From: Saccharofermentans sp.
GTDB lineage: Bacteria > Bacillota > Clostridia > Saccharofermentanales > Saccharofermentanaceae
DNA length: 64,000 nt
Assembly: GCA_024403695.1 (NCBI GenBank)
Contig: JAKSRI010000007.1
Location: forward strand, 26,928-90,927
Direction of reading: 5' to 3'
Notes under the pieces: generated by a model
What the model saw: only the letters and a program-made list of their open reading frames with translations
Told to the model about the DNA's origin: nothing
Database searches by the model: none
Program-made: the position numbers and the translations under genes
In this document: piece after piece, positions 53,577-62,539 of the stretch
Position numbering within the stretch: the stretch's first letter is position 1
How the letters are laid out: the number at the start of each line of letters is the position of its first letter

Positions 53577-56135
53577 TCAGATATGTTTCTTTCGTTTACG
53601 TCTAATTACAATAATTACAACTATTGCAGCTAAACTTACACCAGGAATAATCCAGATGATAATGTTTTTCCAGAAACTGCCCTCTTCGCTATTTGAATAA
53701 TCATCAGAATCTTCTGGTGCATCCACTGTCTCTTCATCGCCCTTGATAAGAGCTTTCTCTTCAGGAAGCAATTCAACCTCATCAAATGGAATATACCCTG
53801 GCTCAAATGCCTGACAATAAATACAGATGCCATCATCATAAACATGTCCCATAGCAGGGATTTTCTGTCCAGGTACATCGAGTTTTCCTGTTAATGCCAC
53901 AATGACAGCAGCATACTTATCCTTGTCATAATCATCATTCAGATTCTTGCCACAACCATCACATATAACATTACCGTTAAACCCGTCAGTATCACACTCT
54001 GCATCAGTATATCCAAGAAGATTAATACTTGTGTGGTTGCAGGCAAAATGATCCATAGAGAATTTCGCAGTCAAATCAAGATTCTCACTCACAGTAATAT
54101 TGAGAATCTGATCCTCGGAATATAGTTCCTTTCCCACATACCAGCCTTCAAACTTGCTTCCATACATAGCATGGGCCTCGAGAATCGCATTCTGACCACT
54201 CTGATATTTACCAGATCCATAAACCATTCCGTTAATGACTGAAGAAGACTCGAGCTTAATCATATAGAAAGTTTCAGATGTGTCTTCTCCCCTTAATGAA
54301 CTAGTAGCAACTTCCTCTGAGGCGGAAAGTCGGTATTCACATGAGGATCCATTAGGAACATACTTATCTATCTCCTCTTCAGTATAAGAAGGAACCGTAA
54401 ATATGAGCTTATCTCCATCAGAGACATCTGAACATTTATAATCGTCTACTCTGACAACAGAATGAGCGTAAGCGCTATACTCACTGACACTTACACTAAC
54501 TGGTCCGTCTTTGTATTTATCGATAGCAATTTCATAGTCCATATCTACTGGTAATACCACAACCATATCACCATTCATCATGCCATAAACATAAGCTGAA
54601 CCACTTACAGGTATCTTCTTGTAATCCTGAATATTAGCAACTTCCTTACCATTACCATCGGTAACAAGTAAATCTGCAACGCTACTAACACGAATTATTC
54701 TATAATCGCCATTATTTGTATGATTAATAACACCCTGATAATAGTTACTATCCATAGAGGCGAGCCAGGAGTAACAAATAGTGTGGTCGTGAGCCTGTAT
54801 AAGACCTGCATTGTTGCTTATAAGTGTTGCAAAATCATATGGTCTACTAGTGAACATATACTCAATAAATGCTCGTATTGCACTTCCTGAATCCGTGATT
54901 GTCGACATGCTAAAACCGGCATTCTCTGCACTGCTAATGACTCTAGCTATAAAATCTGTAACAGATTCCTTTTCCTGGCCCTTGTTTCCGCCTAACATAA
55001 CATCAAGTACAATTCGCAATCCTGTCTCGTACATGTCAGCGTAGTTTTCTCTGTCGCCAATCATCTCCCCAGCTAACTCGCTAATAAAATTCTTGAAGAA
55101 TATAGCCTGGGTATTAATGGAGTCTGTATCTTCCATGGAGATGATGGAATCCATACTAGCTCCAATTGTAAAATCAGCTCTCTTCACCTTAAAATCATCG
55201 ATAATATAATTTGAATAATCTGGGAAGGTCGCATATATATTAAGCATTCTTTTTCTGAGTTCATAATAATTAGCAGAAGTCTCGGCAGAAGGCAGATACA
55301 TATCTATACCATATCTTCTGAATCCAAATTCAGCAGGAGCAACATAAGGAACAACATCATTAGGGTTAATAATATTAAAAATATTGTTATACTTCTCACC
55401 CTCTATCATTCCATAATATGCAGCAGGTGTCTCAAAAGTATAAGTGTAAACACCCTCTTTAGCATAAGTTACGTCGCTGGCAAAATCATACTCGTCGTCC
55501 AGAGCACCACCAACAAGATTAGCAGTTGCTGCACCACGACTGTATCCGGTAACCCAAAACTTTACGTCACCAGTTATGCCATTCTCTTCCATAAACGAAT
55601 CTAGGAAATCTAACGTGTCCTTTTGTGCTTTTGTAAAGCCCTCGTGATTACCACTACTGCCCATGTCGAAATTGCTAGACCACTCACTGGCGTACCCTGC
55701 ACCACGGATTACAATCGCCACAAGGGTGTAATCATCCATTTGCTTTGCACTGCATATTACACCAATGGAGTCGGCCTCGGGCTTTTTGTTATACCACTCG
55801 TTTGCCTCATAGAAAGTCATTCCAATATCTGTCATGAGGGCTTTGGCATTACGGTCTCCGTTTTTATAATCATCATCAGGAACATTGGCCGCCGCCATAG
55901 AAAGACAAAGCGTCATTGTGGCGAGGCTTGGATTATATTCATACGAACTATTATCAAAATAAGCATCGTCATAGTAATACTTAGCTTGATTCTCTTCGTC
56001 TTCACTGTAACAGAAATATGTGTCTTCTTTTTGAGAATTTTCTGTTGGGTTGCCTTTATCAGCTATGACAATAGATGCTGGAATAATCCCAGCAATCATA
56101 ATCATTGATAAAAAAGCTGATAAAACTTTCTTCAT
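53577..56135 (-). CDS. Secreted lipase-like surface protein with C-terminal membrane anchor
   Basis: An 852-residue exported protein. After a signal peptide (1-25) comes an alpha/beta hydrolase of the class 3 lipase type, with nucleophile elbow GYSRGAA (Ser199) and Asp in INPNDVVPYVAP. Around residues 640-700 a Listeria-Bacteroides/InlB-type repeat (AILEAHAMYGSKFEGWYVGK, then LTAKF) is visible. A Cys/His-rich zone (CDGCGKNL, CIYCQ) follows, then a transmembrane helix and RRKRKKHI tail that would anchor it in the membrane. GAGG lies before ATG 56135; the longer frame lacks support. The substrate is unknown. Confidence 0.82.
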   Translation of the reverse strand: MKKVLSAFLSMIMIAGIIPASIVIADKGNPTENSQKEDTYFCYSEDEENQAKYYYDDAYFDNSSYEYNPSLATMTLCLSMAAANVPDDDYKNGDRNAKALMTDIGMTFYEANEWYNKKPEADSIGVICSAKQMDDYTLVAIVIRGAGYASEWSSNFDMGSSGNHEGFTKAQKDTLDFLDSFMEENGITGDVKFWVTGYSRGAATANLVGGALDDEYDFASDVTYAKEGVYTYTFETPAAYYGMIEGEKYNNIFNIINPNDVVPYVAPAEFGFRRYGIDMYLPSAETSANYYELRKRMLNIYATFPDYSNYIIDDFKVKRADFTIGASMDSIISMEDTDSINTQAIFFKNFISELAGEMIGDRENYADMYETGLRIVLDVMLGGNKGQEKESVTDFIARVISSAENAGFSMSTITDSGSAIRAFIEYMFTSRPYDFATLISNNAGLIQAHDHTICYSWLASMDSNYYQGVINHTNNGDYRIIRVSSVADLLVTDGNGKEVANIQDYKKIPVSGSAYVYGMMNGDMVVVLPVDMDYEIAIDKYKDGPVSVSVSEYSAYAHSVVRVDDYKCSDVSDGDKLIFTVPSYTEEEIDKYVPNGSSCEYRLSASEEVATSSLRGEDTSETFYMIKLESSSVINGMVYGSGKYQSGQNAILEAHAMYGSKFEGWYVGKELYSEDQILNITVSENLDLTAKFSMDHFACNHTSINLLGYTDAECDTDGFNGNVICDGCGKNLNDDYDKDKYAAVIVALTGKLDVPGQKIPAMGHVYDDGICIYCQAFEPGYIPFDEVELLPEEKALIKGDEETVDAPEDSDDYSNSEEGSFWKNIIIWIIPGVSLAAIVVIIVIRRKRKKHI

Positions 56136-56145
56136 GCCAATCCTC

Positions 56146-56610
56146 TTAATAAAATCTGCGTCTTCTTGCACCTGTAATAGGTGCCATTACCATACTTGTT
56201 CCCACAACTATAGCAATTAGTCCCGCAGTTTTCAAACCAGTTGTCACAAACAAATCTTCACGAGTGAATGCATATCTATCTGAGTAATTGTATACAGAAA
56301 ATGTATTTCCTATCTGAAGTTTGTATTTATTAAAAGATCTTGTCTCATCTACAATTATAAAATTCGCAGGATGCTTATCATCATTAGACTTAAAAGTAAG
56401 TGTATTTACGTAAGTTGTATATCCTGATCTATTACGGCCGCGTCTATGATAAACGCTTTGCTGATCCACGTTAACAAGTGTTGCTGTAAAAAACTCAACC
56501 TCATCATCATGCATAAGCTGGCTTACCGTTGGAAAAAATCCAAAAATAATAATACCAGCAATAATAACGAAAATACCTATAATAATTAATACTGTCTTCC
56601 AAGTTTCCAT
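56146..56610 (-). CDS. Small membrane protein, DUF3592-like
   Basis: A 154-residue protein with one N-terminal helix (about 5-30), a beta-rich extracytoplasmic domain with RRGRNRSGYTTY and YVNTLTF, and a second helix (about 125-148) before a basic RRRR tail. The layout resembles DUF3592 proteins, of unknown function. A GGGGG run lies before ATG 56610, which begins at the helix; the longer frame adds unsupported residues. It precedes the lipase-like gene by 10 bp and is probably co-transcribed. Confidence 0.6.
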   Translation of the reverse strand: METWKTVLIIIGIFVIIAGIIIFGFFPTVSQLMHDDEVEFFTATLVNVDQQSVYHRRGRNRSGYTTYVNTLTFKSNDDKHPANFIIVDETRSFNKYKLQIGNTFSVYNYSDRYAFTREDLFVTTGLKTAGLIAIVVGTSMVMAPITGARRRRFY

Positions 56611-56710
56611 AAAATACCCCCAAAAACAAATACACTGTAATGTATAAGAGTCTATCACTTTCAATTTGGATTTTTTCTTTCCTTCGGAGAATTAAGTAAA
56701 TATAAAACAT

Positions 56711-56746
56711 AAAAACTGCCCCAGAAAGTCGAGTCTCCAGGGCAGT
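56711..56746 (-). terminator. Rho-independent terminator of the fab operon
   Basis: ACTGCCC pairs with GGGCAGT (56740-56746 with 56715-56721) and continues TTTTTATG on the minus strand, about 25 bp after the fabZ stop. Confidence 0.78.
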
Positions 56747-56770
56747 CAAAATAATAATTAATTTTAATTA

Positions 56771-57205
56771 TCAAACAAGAATAGCGAACTTAAGTGTGCA
56801 CTTAACAGCTGTCTTACCGTCAACAGTAGCCTCAGCCTCACCTACACCTACAGGTCCTCTAACCTGTGTGATTCTTGTCTCGAGACGAACCTGATCACCA
56901 GGAACGATCTGACGCTTAAACTTACAGTTATCGATACCTGCGAATACAGCAATCTTACCCTTGAAATCTTCCTGGGAAAGGATTGCAACTGCACCTGCCT
57001 GAGCAAGAGCCTCTACTGTAAGAACACCTGGAACGATTGGCTGCTCTGGGAAGTGACCCTTAAAGAACCACTCATCAAAAGTGAAGTTCTTATAAGCTAC
57101 ACAGTACTGACCTGGCTCATAGTCCTCTACCTTATCGAGGAGGAGGAATGGGTGTCTGTGTGGGATAATTGCCTTAATTCCGTTGATATCAAGTGAATTA
57201 GCCAT
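56771..57205 (-). CDS. fabZ: 3-hydroxyacyl-ACP dehydratase FabZ
   Basis: A 144-residue hotdog-fold dehydratase. The motif HRHPFLLLD with catalytic His and the GHFPEQPIVPGV block with catalytic Glu in VEALAQ are present. It dehydrates 3-hydroxyacyl-ACP to the trans-2-enoyl form; in anaerobes without FabA it may also make the cis isomer or work with FabF for that. It is the last gene of the fab operon, 24 bp after fabF. Confidence 0.95.
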   Translation of the reverse strand: MANSLDINGIKAIIPHRHPFLLLDKVEDYEPGQYCVAYKNFTFDEWFFKGHFPEQPIVPGVLTVEALAQAGAVAILSQEDFKGKIAVFAGIDNCKFKRQIVPGDQVRLETRITQVRGPVGVGEAEATVDGKTAVKCTLKFAILV

Positions 57206-57229
57206 TTGAAAGTATCTCCTTTAATTAAA

Positions 57230-58462
57230 TTATGCTTCGTACTTCTTGATTAAGATTGTAGCGTTGTGGCCACCAAATCCGAGAGAGTTACTCATAGCGT
57301 AGTTAATCTCACGGTTCTTACCCTGACCGAGTGTGTAATCGAGATCGCACTCCTCATCAGTGTTAGCTGTACCACGTGTTACATGTACATAGTTGTTCTC
57401 GATAGACTTAACACAAACAACTGCCTCGATACCACCAGCACCACCAAGAAGGTGACCTGTCATGGACTTTGTGGAGTTGATAGAAACGTTCTTAGCATCC
57501 TCACCGAAAGCATACTTAATAGCACGTGTCTCGAAGAGGTCGTTGTGGTGTGTGGATGTACCATGAGCATTGATGTACTCAACATCCTTAGGCTCTACGC
57601 CAGCTTCCTTCATAGCAATCTTCATTGCCATACCAGCACCGGAACCATCCTCTGCAGGGGAAGTGATGTGGTAAGCGTCGTTAGTAGCACCGTAACCAAC
57701 CATTTCGGCATAAATCTTAGCGCCTCTTGCCTTAGCGTGCTCGAGCTCCTCGAGAACGAGAACACCAGCACCCTCACCGATTACGAAACCATCTCTGTCC
57801 TTATCGAATGGTCTTGAAGCAAGGTTAGGATCTTCCTGTGTAGAAAGAGCTGTAAGTGCTGTAAATCCGAGAACACCAGAAGGACAAACTGCAGCCTCTG
57901 CACCGCCTGCGAGCATTACATCTGCATCACCATACTTAATTGTCTTAAATGCCTCACCAATGGAGTGTGTACCAGAAGCACAAGCTGTAACGATATCAAG
58001 GTTCTTACCCATCATGTGATACTTGATAGAGATGTTAGCAGAAGCCATGTTACCGATCATCATTGGGATGTAGAGAGGTCCAACCTTCTTACCCTCATTG
58101 ATCTTAGTAATCTCTCTCTCGTTAGCCTGCATGGAACCAACACCAGAACTTACGATAACACCAACACGGAAAGGATCTTCCTTCTCCATGTCGAGACCAG
58201 CGTCCTCAACAGCCTCTGTTGCTGCAACCATTGCGTACTGTACGAATGGCTCCATTCTCTTTGCTTCCTTGAAGCTCATGTACTGTGTAACATCAAAATC
58301 CTTAACCTCAGCAGCTACCTTTACCTTGTAGTCTGTTGTGTCAAATCTTGTGATGGATCCGATACCATTACGGCCCTCTACGAGACCATTCCAGAAACTC
58401 TCTACGTTGTTACCGAGAGGTGTAATCGCACCCATACCTGTAATAACTACTCTGTTTGCCAT
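57230..58462 (-). CDS. fabF: Beta-ketoacyl-ACP synthase II FabF
   Basis: A 410-residue condensing enzyme for chain elongation. The Cys-His-His triad is TACASGTHS (Cys near 163), NAHGTSTHHND and KSMTGHLLGGAG. It extends acyl-ACP with malonyl-ACP. The start is supported by AGGAGATAAAG. FabF lies between fabG and fabZ, a common order in Firmicutes, but without accB. Confidence 0.96.
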   Translation of the reverse strand: MANRVVITGMGAITPLGNNVESFWNGLVEGRNGIGSITRFDTTDYKVKVAAEVKDFDVTQYMSFKEAKRMEPFVQYAMVAATEAVEDAGLDMEKEDPFRVGVIVSSGVGSMQANEREITKINEGKKVGPLYIPMMIGNMASANISIKYHMMGKNLDIVTACASGTHSIGEAFKTIKYGDADVMLAGGAEAAVCPSGVLGFTALTALSTQEDPNLASRPFDKDRDGFVIGEGAGVLVLEELEHAKARGAKIYAEMVGYGATNDAYHITSPAEDGSGAGMAMKIAMKEAGVEPKDVEYINAHGTSTHHNDLFETRAIKYAFGEDAKNVSINSTKSMTGHLLGGAGGIEAVVCVKSIENNYVHVTRGTANTDEECDLDYTLGQGKNREINYAMSNSLGFGGHNATILIKKYEA

Positions 58463-58494
58463 TTCTTTATCTCCTATTTCCTTTAAGAAATTAA

Positions 58495-59232
58495 TTACAT
58501 GTGCATACCACCGTCAACGCTGATGCACTGACCTGTGATGTAAGAAGCCTCATCAGAAACAAGGAATGCTACGCAGTTAGCGATATCCTGAACCTGACCA
58601 AATCTTCCGAGAGGGATGGAAGCGATGTACTGCTCCTTAACCTTCTCTGGGAGAACGTCTGTCATTGGAGTCTGAACGAATCCTGGAGCTACAGCATTAG
58701 CTGTGATGTTCTTAGAAGCATACTCTCTTGCTACAGACTTTGTGATACCAAGTACACCTGCCTTAGAAGCAGAATAGTTTACCTGGCAAGCATTACCCTG
58801 AAGACCTACGATAGAGCTGATAGAAACAATACGACCGAACTTCTGCTTGCTCATTACAGGTACACACTCACGGAAGAAGTTGTAAGAACCCTTGAGGTTA
58901 ACAGAGATAACTGCATCGAAGTCCTCTTCCTTCATTCTTACGAGGAAGCCGTCTCTTGTGATACCAGCGTTGTTGATAAGAATATCAACAGAACCGAATG
59001 TCTCCTTAACATCTGCAACGCACTCCTTAACTGCGTTTGCATCTGTTACGTTGCACTGATAAGCCTTTGTCTCAACGCCATATGTAGCCTTAATCTCGTC
59101 AGCAGACTCCTGGATGCCCTCGATTGGACAAGCGTCGATAACTGCGATGTTAATTCCCTTAGAAGCAAGTGTCATAGCGATGCACTTACCAATTCCTCTT
59201 GCGCTACCTGTTACGATTGCTGTTCTAGCCAT
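58495..59232 (-). CDS. fabG: 3-oxoacyl-ACP reductase FabG
   Basis: A 245-residue classical SDR that reduces beta-ketoacyl-ACP with NADPH. The Rossmann motif GSARGIGKCIA, NNAG, catalytic Ser and YSASK are visible, and the C-terminus VDGGMHM is the family ending. Sequence is without oddities. It is 30 bp after fabD. Confidence 0.96.
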   Translation of the reverse strand: MARTAIVTGSARGIGKCIAMTLASKGINIAVIDACPIEGIQESADEIKATYGVETKAYQCNVTDANAVKECVADVKETFGSVDILINNAGITRDGFLVRMKEEDFDAVISVNLKGSYNFFRECVPVMSKQKFGRIVSISSIVGLQGNACQVNYSASKAGVLGITKSVAREYASKNITANAVAPGFVQTPMTDVLPEKVKEQYIASIPLGRFGQVQDIANCVAFLVSDEASYITGQCISVDGGMHM

Positions 59233-59262
59233 GATAATTCTCCTTATTCAAATTAAAATTAA

Positions 59263-60195
59263 TTACTTTGTTTCCATGTCCTTAAGTGCTGCTACACAAG
59301 CCTCAACATCAGCTACTGTAGAAACATTAATTACTGGGATTTCTGGGCAAGTCTTCTTAACGAAACCTGCGATTGTCTTACCAGGACCAATCTCAACGAA
59401 TACATCTACTCCGTTGTCCTTCATGAGACGAAGTGTCTGCTCCCACTTAACTGGGGAAGAAACCTGAACCTGAAGAAGATCCTTAATCTGATCCTTGTTA
59501 TCTACAATCTCAGCTGTAGCATTTGCTACATATGGGATTCTAAGATCTGTAATCTCAGCCTTATCAAGCTCCTTTCTGAGCTCGTCACCTGCTGGCTTAA
59601 GCATTGGTGAATGGAAAGGACCAGAAACGTTAAGCTGAACTACCTTACGAGCACCAGCCTCCTGGAGCTTAGGCATAGCAGCTACAACACCCTCTGTCTT
59701 ACCTGTAATAACAATCTGACCAGGGCAATTGAAGTTAGCCATTGTAACACCATCAAAATCCTTAATGATGCTCTCGATAACATCCGCATCCATACCGATA
59801 ACAGCAGCCATTGTTCCCTCACCAGCTGGAACAGTGTTGCTCATGAGGCTACCTCTGATTCTTGTAAGTCTAACTGCATCGTAGAAAGTCATTGCACCAG
59901 CCTCAACGAGTGCGCAATACTCACCAAGAGAGAGACCAGCAGAGATATCAGACTTAACACCTGCGTCAACAAGAGCCTTGTTGATAATCATGCATGCTGT
60001 AACAAGTGCAGGCTGTGTGAACTCTGTAACGTTGATATCATCGTTCTCTACGAAGAGAAGCTTTTCCATATCAACTCCAGAAGCCTCAGAAGCCTCCTTA
60101 ATCATTTCTTTTGCATAGTCGTACTGCTCTACGAAGTCCTGAGCCATACCAATCTTCTGGGCACCCTGACCTGGGTAAACAAAAGCAATCTTCAT
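59263..60195 (-). CDS. fabD: Malonyl-CoA-ACP transacylase FabD
   Basis: A 310-residue malonyltransferase. The nucleophile elbow GLSLGEYCAL and the GQGAQ start (YPGQGAQKIGM) are present, and His of the dyad lies in GPFHSPML. It loads malonate onto ACP; the ACP gene itself is not in this cluster. AAGGAAT precedes ATG. Confidence 0.96.
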   Translation of the reverse strand: MKIAFVYPGQGAQKIGMAQDFVEQYDYAKEMIKEASEASGVDMEKLLFVENDDINVTEFTQPALVTACMIINKALVDAGVKSDISAGLSLGEYCALVEAGAMTFYDAVRLTRIRGSLMSNTVPAGEGTMAAVIGMDADVIESIIKDFDGVTMANFNCPGQIVITGKTEGVVAAMPKLQEAGARKVVQLNVSGPFHSPMLKPAGDELRKELDKAEITDLRIPYVANATAEIVDNKDQIKDLLQVQVSSPVKWEQTLRLMKDNGVDVFVEIGPGKTIAGFVKKTCPEIPVINVSTVADVEACVAALKDMETK

Positions 60196-60232
60196 TTTCT
60201 TTATTCCTTTTCTTTTTTGGTTTATTTCTTAA

Positions 60233-61168
60233 TTAGCAAACTGGCTTAGCGTTACCGAGAATCTCATTAGCCTGAGCGAACATATCCTCGATGATTGTCT
60301 TAGCTGGCTTAATCTCGTTAACCATACCAGCAATCTGGCCAGCCATAAATGTACCGTTCTTTGTATCACCATCAACTACTGCCTTACGAAGAGCACCAAC
60401 ACCAAGTGCCTCCATCTCCTCGAAGCCAGCATTTCTGTCCTCGAGCTCCTGGAACTTAGCTGTGAGCTGGTTTCTGATCTGACGAACAGGAGCACCTGCC
60501 TTACGACCTGTAACCTTAGTTGATGTGTCCTTAGCCTTGATGATCATATCCTTGTAGTTCTGGTGAATGTTTACTTCCTCAGAAGCACAGAAAACTGTAC
60601 CACACTGAACACCACATGCACCGAGCATGAAAGAAGCTGCAACACCACGACCATCAGCGATACCACCAGCAGCGAGTACTGGAATATTAACTGCATCAAT
60701 AACCTGTGGAACGAGAGCCATAGTTGTGAGCTCACCAACGTGTCCACCAGACTCTGTACCCTCTGCGATAACAGCGTCAGCACCGTCTCTCTCCATCTTC
60801 TTAGCCATTGCTACAGATGGAACTACTGGAACTACAAAGCAACCTGCTTCCTTCCACATTGGAATATACTTCTGTGCAGAACCTGCACCTGTTGTAACAA
60901 CCTTTACCTTCTCTTCAGCAATAACCTTTGCAATCTCATCAGCACGTGGGTTCATGAGCATGAGGTTAACTCCGAAAGGCTTATCTGTGAGCTTTCTGAT
61001 CTCCTGAATCTGTGTGCGGAGCCAGTTCTCATCAGCACCACCAACACCGATGATACCAAGACCACCTGCCTCAGATACTGCAGCAGCAATGTGATGATCT
61101 GCTACCCATGCCATACCACCCTGGAAGAGTGGATACTTAATACCAAGAATTTCTGCAATAGTTGCCAT
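60233..61168 (-). CDS. fabK: Enoyl-ACP reductase II FabK
   Basis: A 311-residue FMN-dependent enoyl-ACP reductase in the nitronate monooxygenase fold. The start YPLFQGGMAW, then GTESGGHVGEL with the catalytic His and AAGGIADGRG are typical of FabK. It replaces the triclosan-sensitive FabI, which is not in the window. It ends chain elongation cycles by reducing enoyl-ACP. Confidence 0.95.
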   Translation of the reverse strand: MATIAEILGIKYPLFQGGMAWVADHHIAAAVSEAGGLGIIGVGGADENWLRTQIQEIRKLTDKPFGVNLMLMNPRADEIAKVIAEEKVKVVTTGAGSAQKYIPMWKEAGCFVVPVVPSVAMAKKMERDGADAVIAEGTESGGHVGELTTMALVPQVIDAVNIPVLAAGGIADGRGVAASFMLGACGVQCGTVFCASEEVNIHQNYKDMIIKAKDTSTKVTGRKAGAPVRQIRNQLTAKFQELEDRNAGFEEMEALGVGALRKAVVDGDTKNGTFMAGQIAGMVNEIKPAKTIIEDMFAQANEILGNAKPVC

Positions 61169-61204
61169 AAACTTATCTCCTTGTAAATTTATTTATCAAA
61201 GTAA

Positions 61205-62191
61205 TTAGAATACGAAATAGTTAGCACCCCAAGTAAGACCACCACCGAAGGAGCTCATGACAATCTTGTCGCCCTTCTTAAGCTGACCTTCCTTCTTCAT
61301 CTGTGTAAGAAGCACTGGGATAGAAGCTGAAGAAATATTACCTGTATCAGCAATTGTAAGTGGGAACTTCTCAAGTGGAATCTGAAGCTTCTTAGCTGTA
61401 GCTTCAATGATTCTTAAGTTAGCCTGATGGAATACAAAGTGATCCACATCATTAATATCAAAACCATACTTATTTGAGAGATCCTCAACAAGCTGTGGGA
61501 TTTCTGTAACTACAAATCTGAATACATCTCTACCAGCCATGAACATGTTTGTTGACTTAAGGAAGCCCTCTTCCTCAAACCTCTTTGGCTGCTTCATATT
61601 CTCACAGTGTAAGCATGTTCCACGAGACAAAGAAGATCTCATGATAAAAGAGTTCTTCTCAGAAGCGTCAACCTCAGTAGCCTTAAGAACAGCACAACCT
61701 GCGCCATCACCAAAGAGGATACATGTTCCACGGTCTTCCCAGTCTACATAGTTAGTAAGACACTCTGCGCCAATAACAAGTGCACACTTTGAGTTACCGC
61801 TCTCGATAAAGCCCTGAGCTGTATTATATGCTGCAATAAATCCAGGACATGCTGAATTTACATCAAAGCAAGCGCAATTCTCACTGGCACCTACTGCACC
61901 CTGAACACAAACTGAAAGTTCTGGGAAAACAAGATCTGGAGTAGTAGATGCTACAACGATGAGGTCAATTTCAGTAGGATCAATTCCTGCATCCTCAACA
62001 GCTGCCTTTGCTGCCTTACATGCCATTGTTGAAGACTTATCCTCGATACCATCAGCGACATGTCTTCTCTTTATTCCAGTTCTCTCTGTAATCCATTCAT
62101 CATTTGTCTCAACAATCTGAGCGAGGTCATCGTTTGTCATAATCTTAGGTGGCAAATATGAACCTAAACCAACGATTTTTCCAGTAATCAT
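61205..62191 (-). CDS. fabH: Beta-ketoacyl-ACP synthase III FabH
   Basis: A 328-residue initiating condensing enzyme joining acyl-CoA to malonyl-ACP. The Cys-His-Asn triad is SACPGF, HQANLRI and GNISSAS. It is the first gene of the operon; a FabT-type palindrome (62210-62224) lies 18 bp upstream of its ATG. GGAGAG forms the ribosome binding site. Confidence 0.96.
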   Translation of the reverse strand: MITGKIVGLGSYLPPKIMTNDDLAQIVETNDEWITERTGIKRRHVADGIEDKSSTMACKAAKAAVEDAGIDPTEIDLIVVASTTPDLVFPELSVCVQGAVGASENCACFDVNSACPGFIAAYNTAQGFIESGNSKCALVIGAECLTNYVDWEDRGTCILFGDGAGCAVLKATEVDASEKNSFIMRSSLSRGTCLHCENMKQPKRFEEEGFLKSTNMFMAGRDVFRFVVTEIPQLVEDLSNKYGFDINDVDHFVFHQANLRIIEATAKKLQIPLEKFPLTIADTGNISSASIPVLLTQMKKEGQLKKGDKIVMSSFGGGLTWGANYFVF

Positions 62192-62209
62192 ACGTCTCTC
62201 CTATAAATC

Positions 62210-62224
62210 CTTTGATAATCAAAG
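62210..62224. promoter_or_regulatory. FabT-type operator upstream of fabH
   Basis: CTTTGATTATCAAAG on the minus strand is a perfect 7+1+7 palindrome containing TTTGATTATCAAA, the core of the FabT box of streptococcal fatty acid synthesis operons. FabT is a MarR repressor helped by acyl-ACP. No fabT gene is in the window, so control would be from elsewhere. Confidence 0.8.
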
Positions 62225-62251
62225 TATTGCACAACAGCATTATACAGTCAA
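62223..62251 (-). promoter_or_regulatory. Possible promoter of the fab operon
   Basis: TTGACT (62246-62251), 17 bp, AATACT (62223-62228) on the minus strand, with the -10 overlapping the FabT-type operator. An alternative -10 TATAAT (62239-62244) has no -35 at usual spacing. Either lies just before the operator. Confidence 0.45.
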
Positions 62252-62385
62252 TATGCGTCGCGCGCTACTATACTTATAATTTTAGCCTATTTTGCCTCAT
62301 TTTTATAAACTATTGTCTATTATTTTATTTCCATAAATTTTCCGATAAACAGAACCTTTTTGAATTTTGATTGTCTTATTATGTG

Positions 62386-62416
62386 AAAGGAGGAACTACC
62401 TATGAAGGAAAAATAA
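62386..62416 (+). other. Tiny open frame (MKEK) with consensus ribosome binding site
   Basis: AAAGGAGG (62386-62393) stands eight bases before ATG AAG GAA AAA TAA. Such a perfect signal for four codons is either a leader peptide or the remnant 5' end of a lost gene. No promoter with a good -35 is visible. Confidence 0.3.
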
Positions 62417-62477
62417 CCCAAACAGAATGGAAAACTATAATTGCAAATACCGTTCCATAAATCTAATTAAACCATAC

Positions 62478-62506
62478 AAAAAGAGCCCCGAGATAACTCG
62501 GAGCTC
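62478..62506 (-). terminator. Rho-independent terminator of tuf
   Basis: GAGCTCCGAG (62497-62506) pairs with CTCGGGGCTC (62483-62492) with one mismatch and a 4-base loop, followed by TTTTTG on the minus strand. Confidence 0.88.
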
Positions 62507-62539
62507 TCTTATTAACTTTGGTTAGTTATTAATCACAGA

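Larger units (their letters stand above)
62192..62539. other. 348-bp intergenic region between fabH and tuf
   Basis: It holds, in plus-strand order, the fabH leader with FabT-type operator and promoter, an AT-rich stretch, a 4-codon open frame with a strong ribosome binding site (62402-62416, plus strand), an ATGGAA/TTCCAT inverted repeat near 62433-62460, and the tuf terminator. Nothing else is recognised. Confidence 0.6.
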
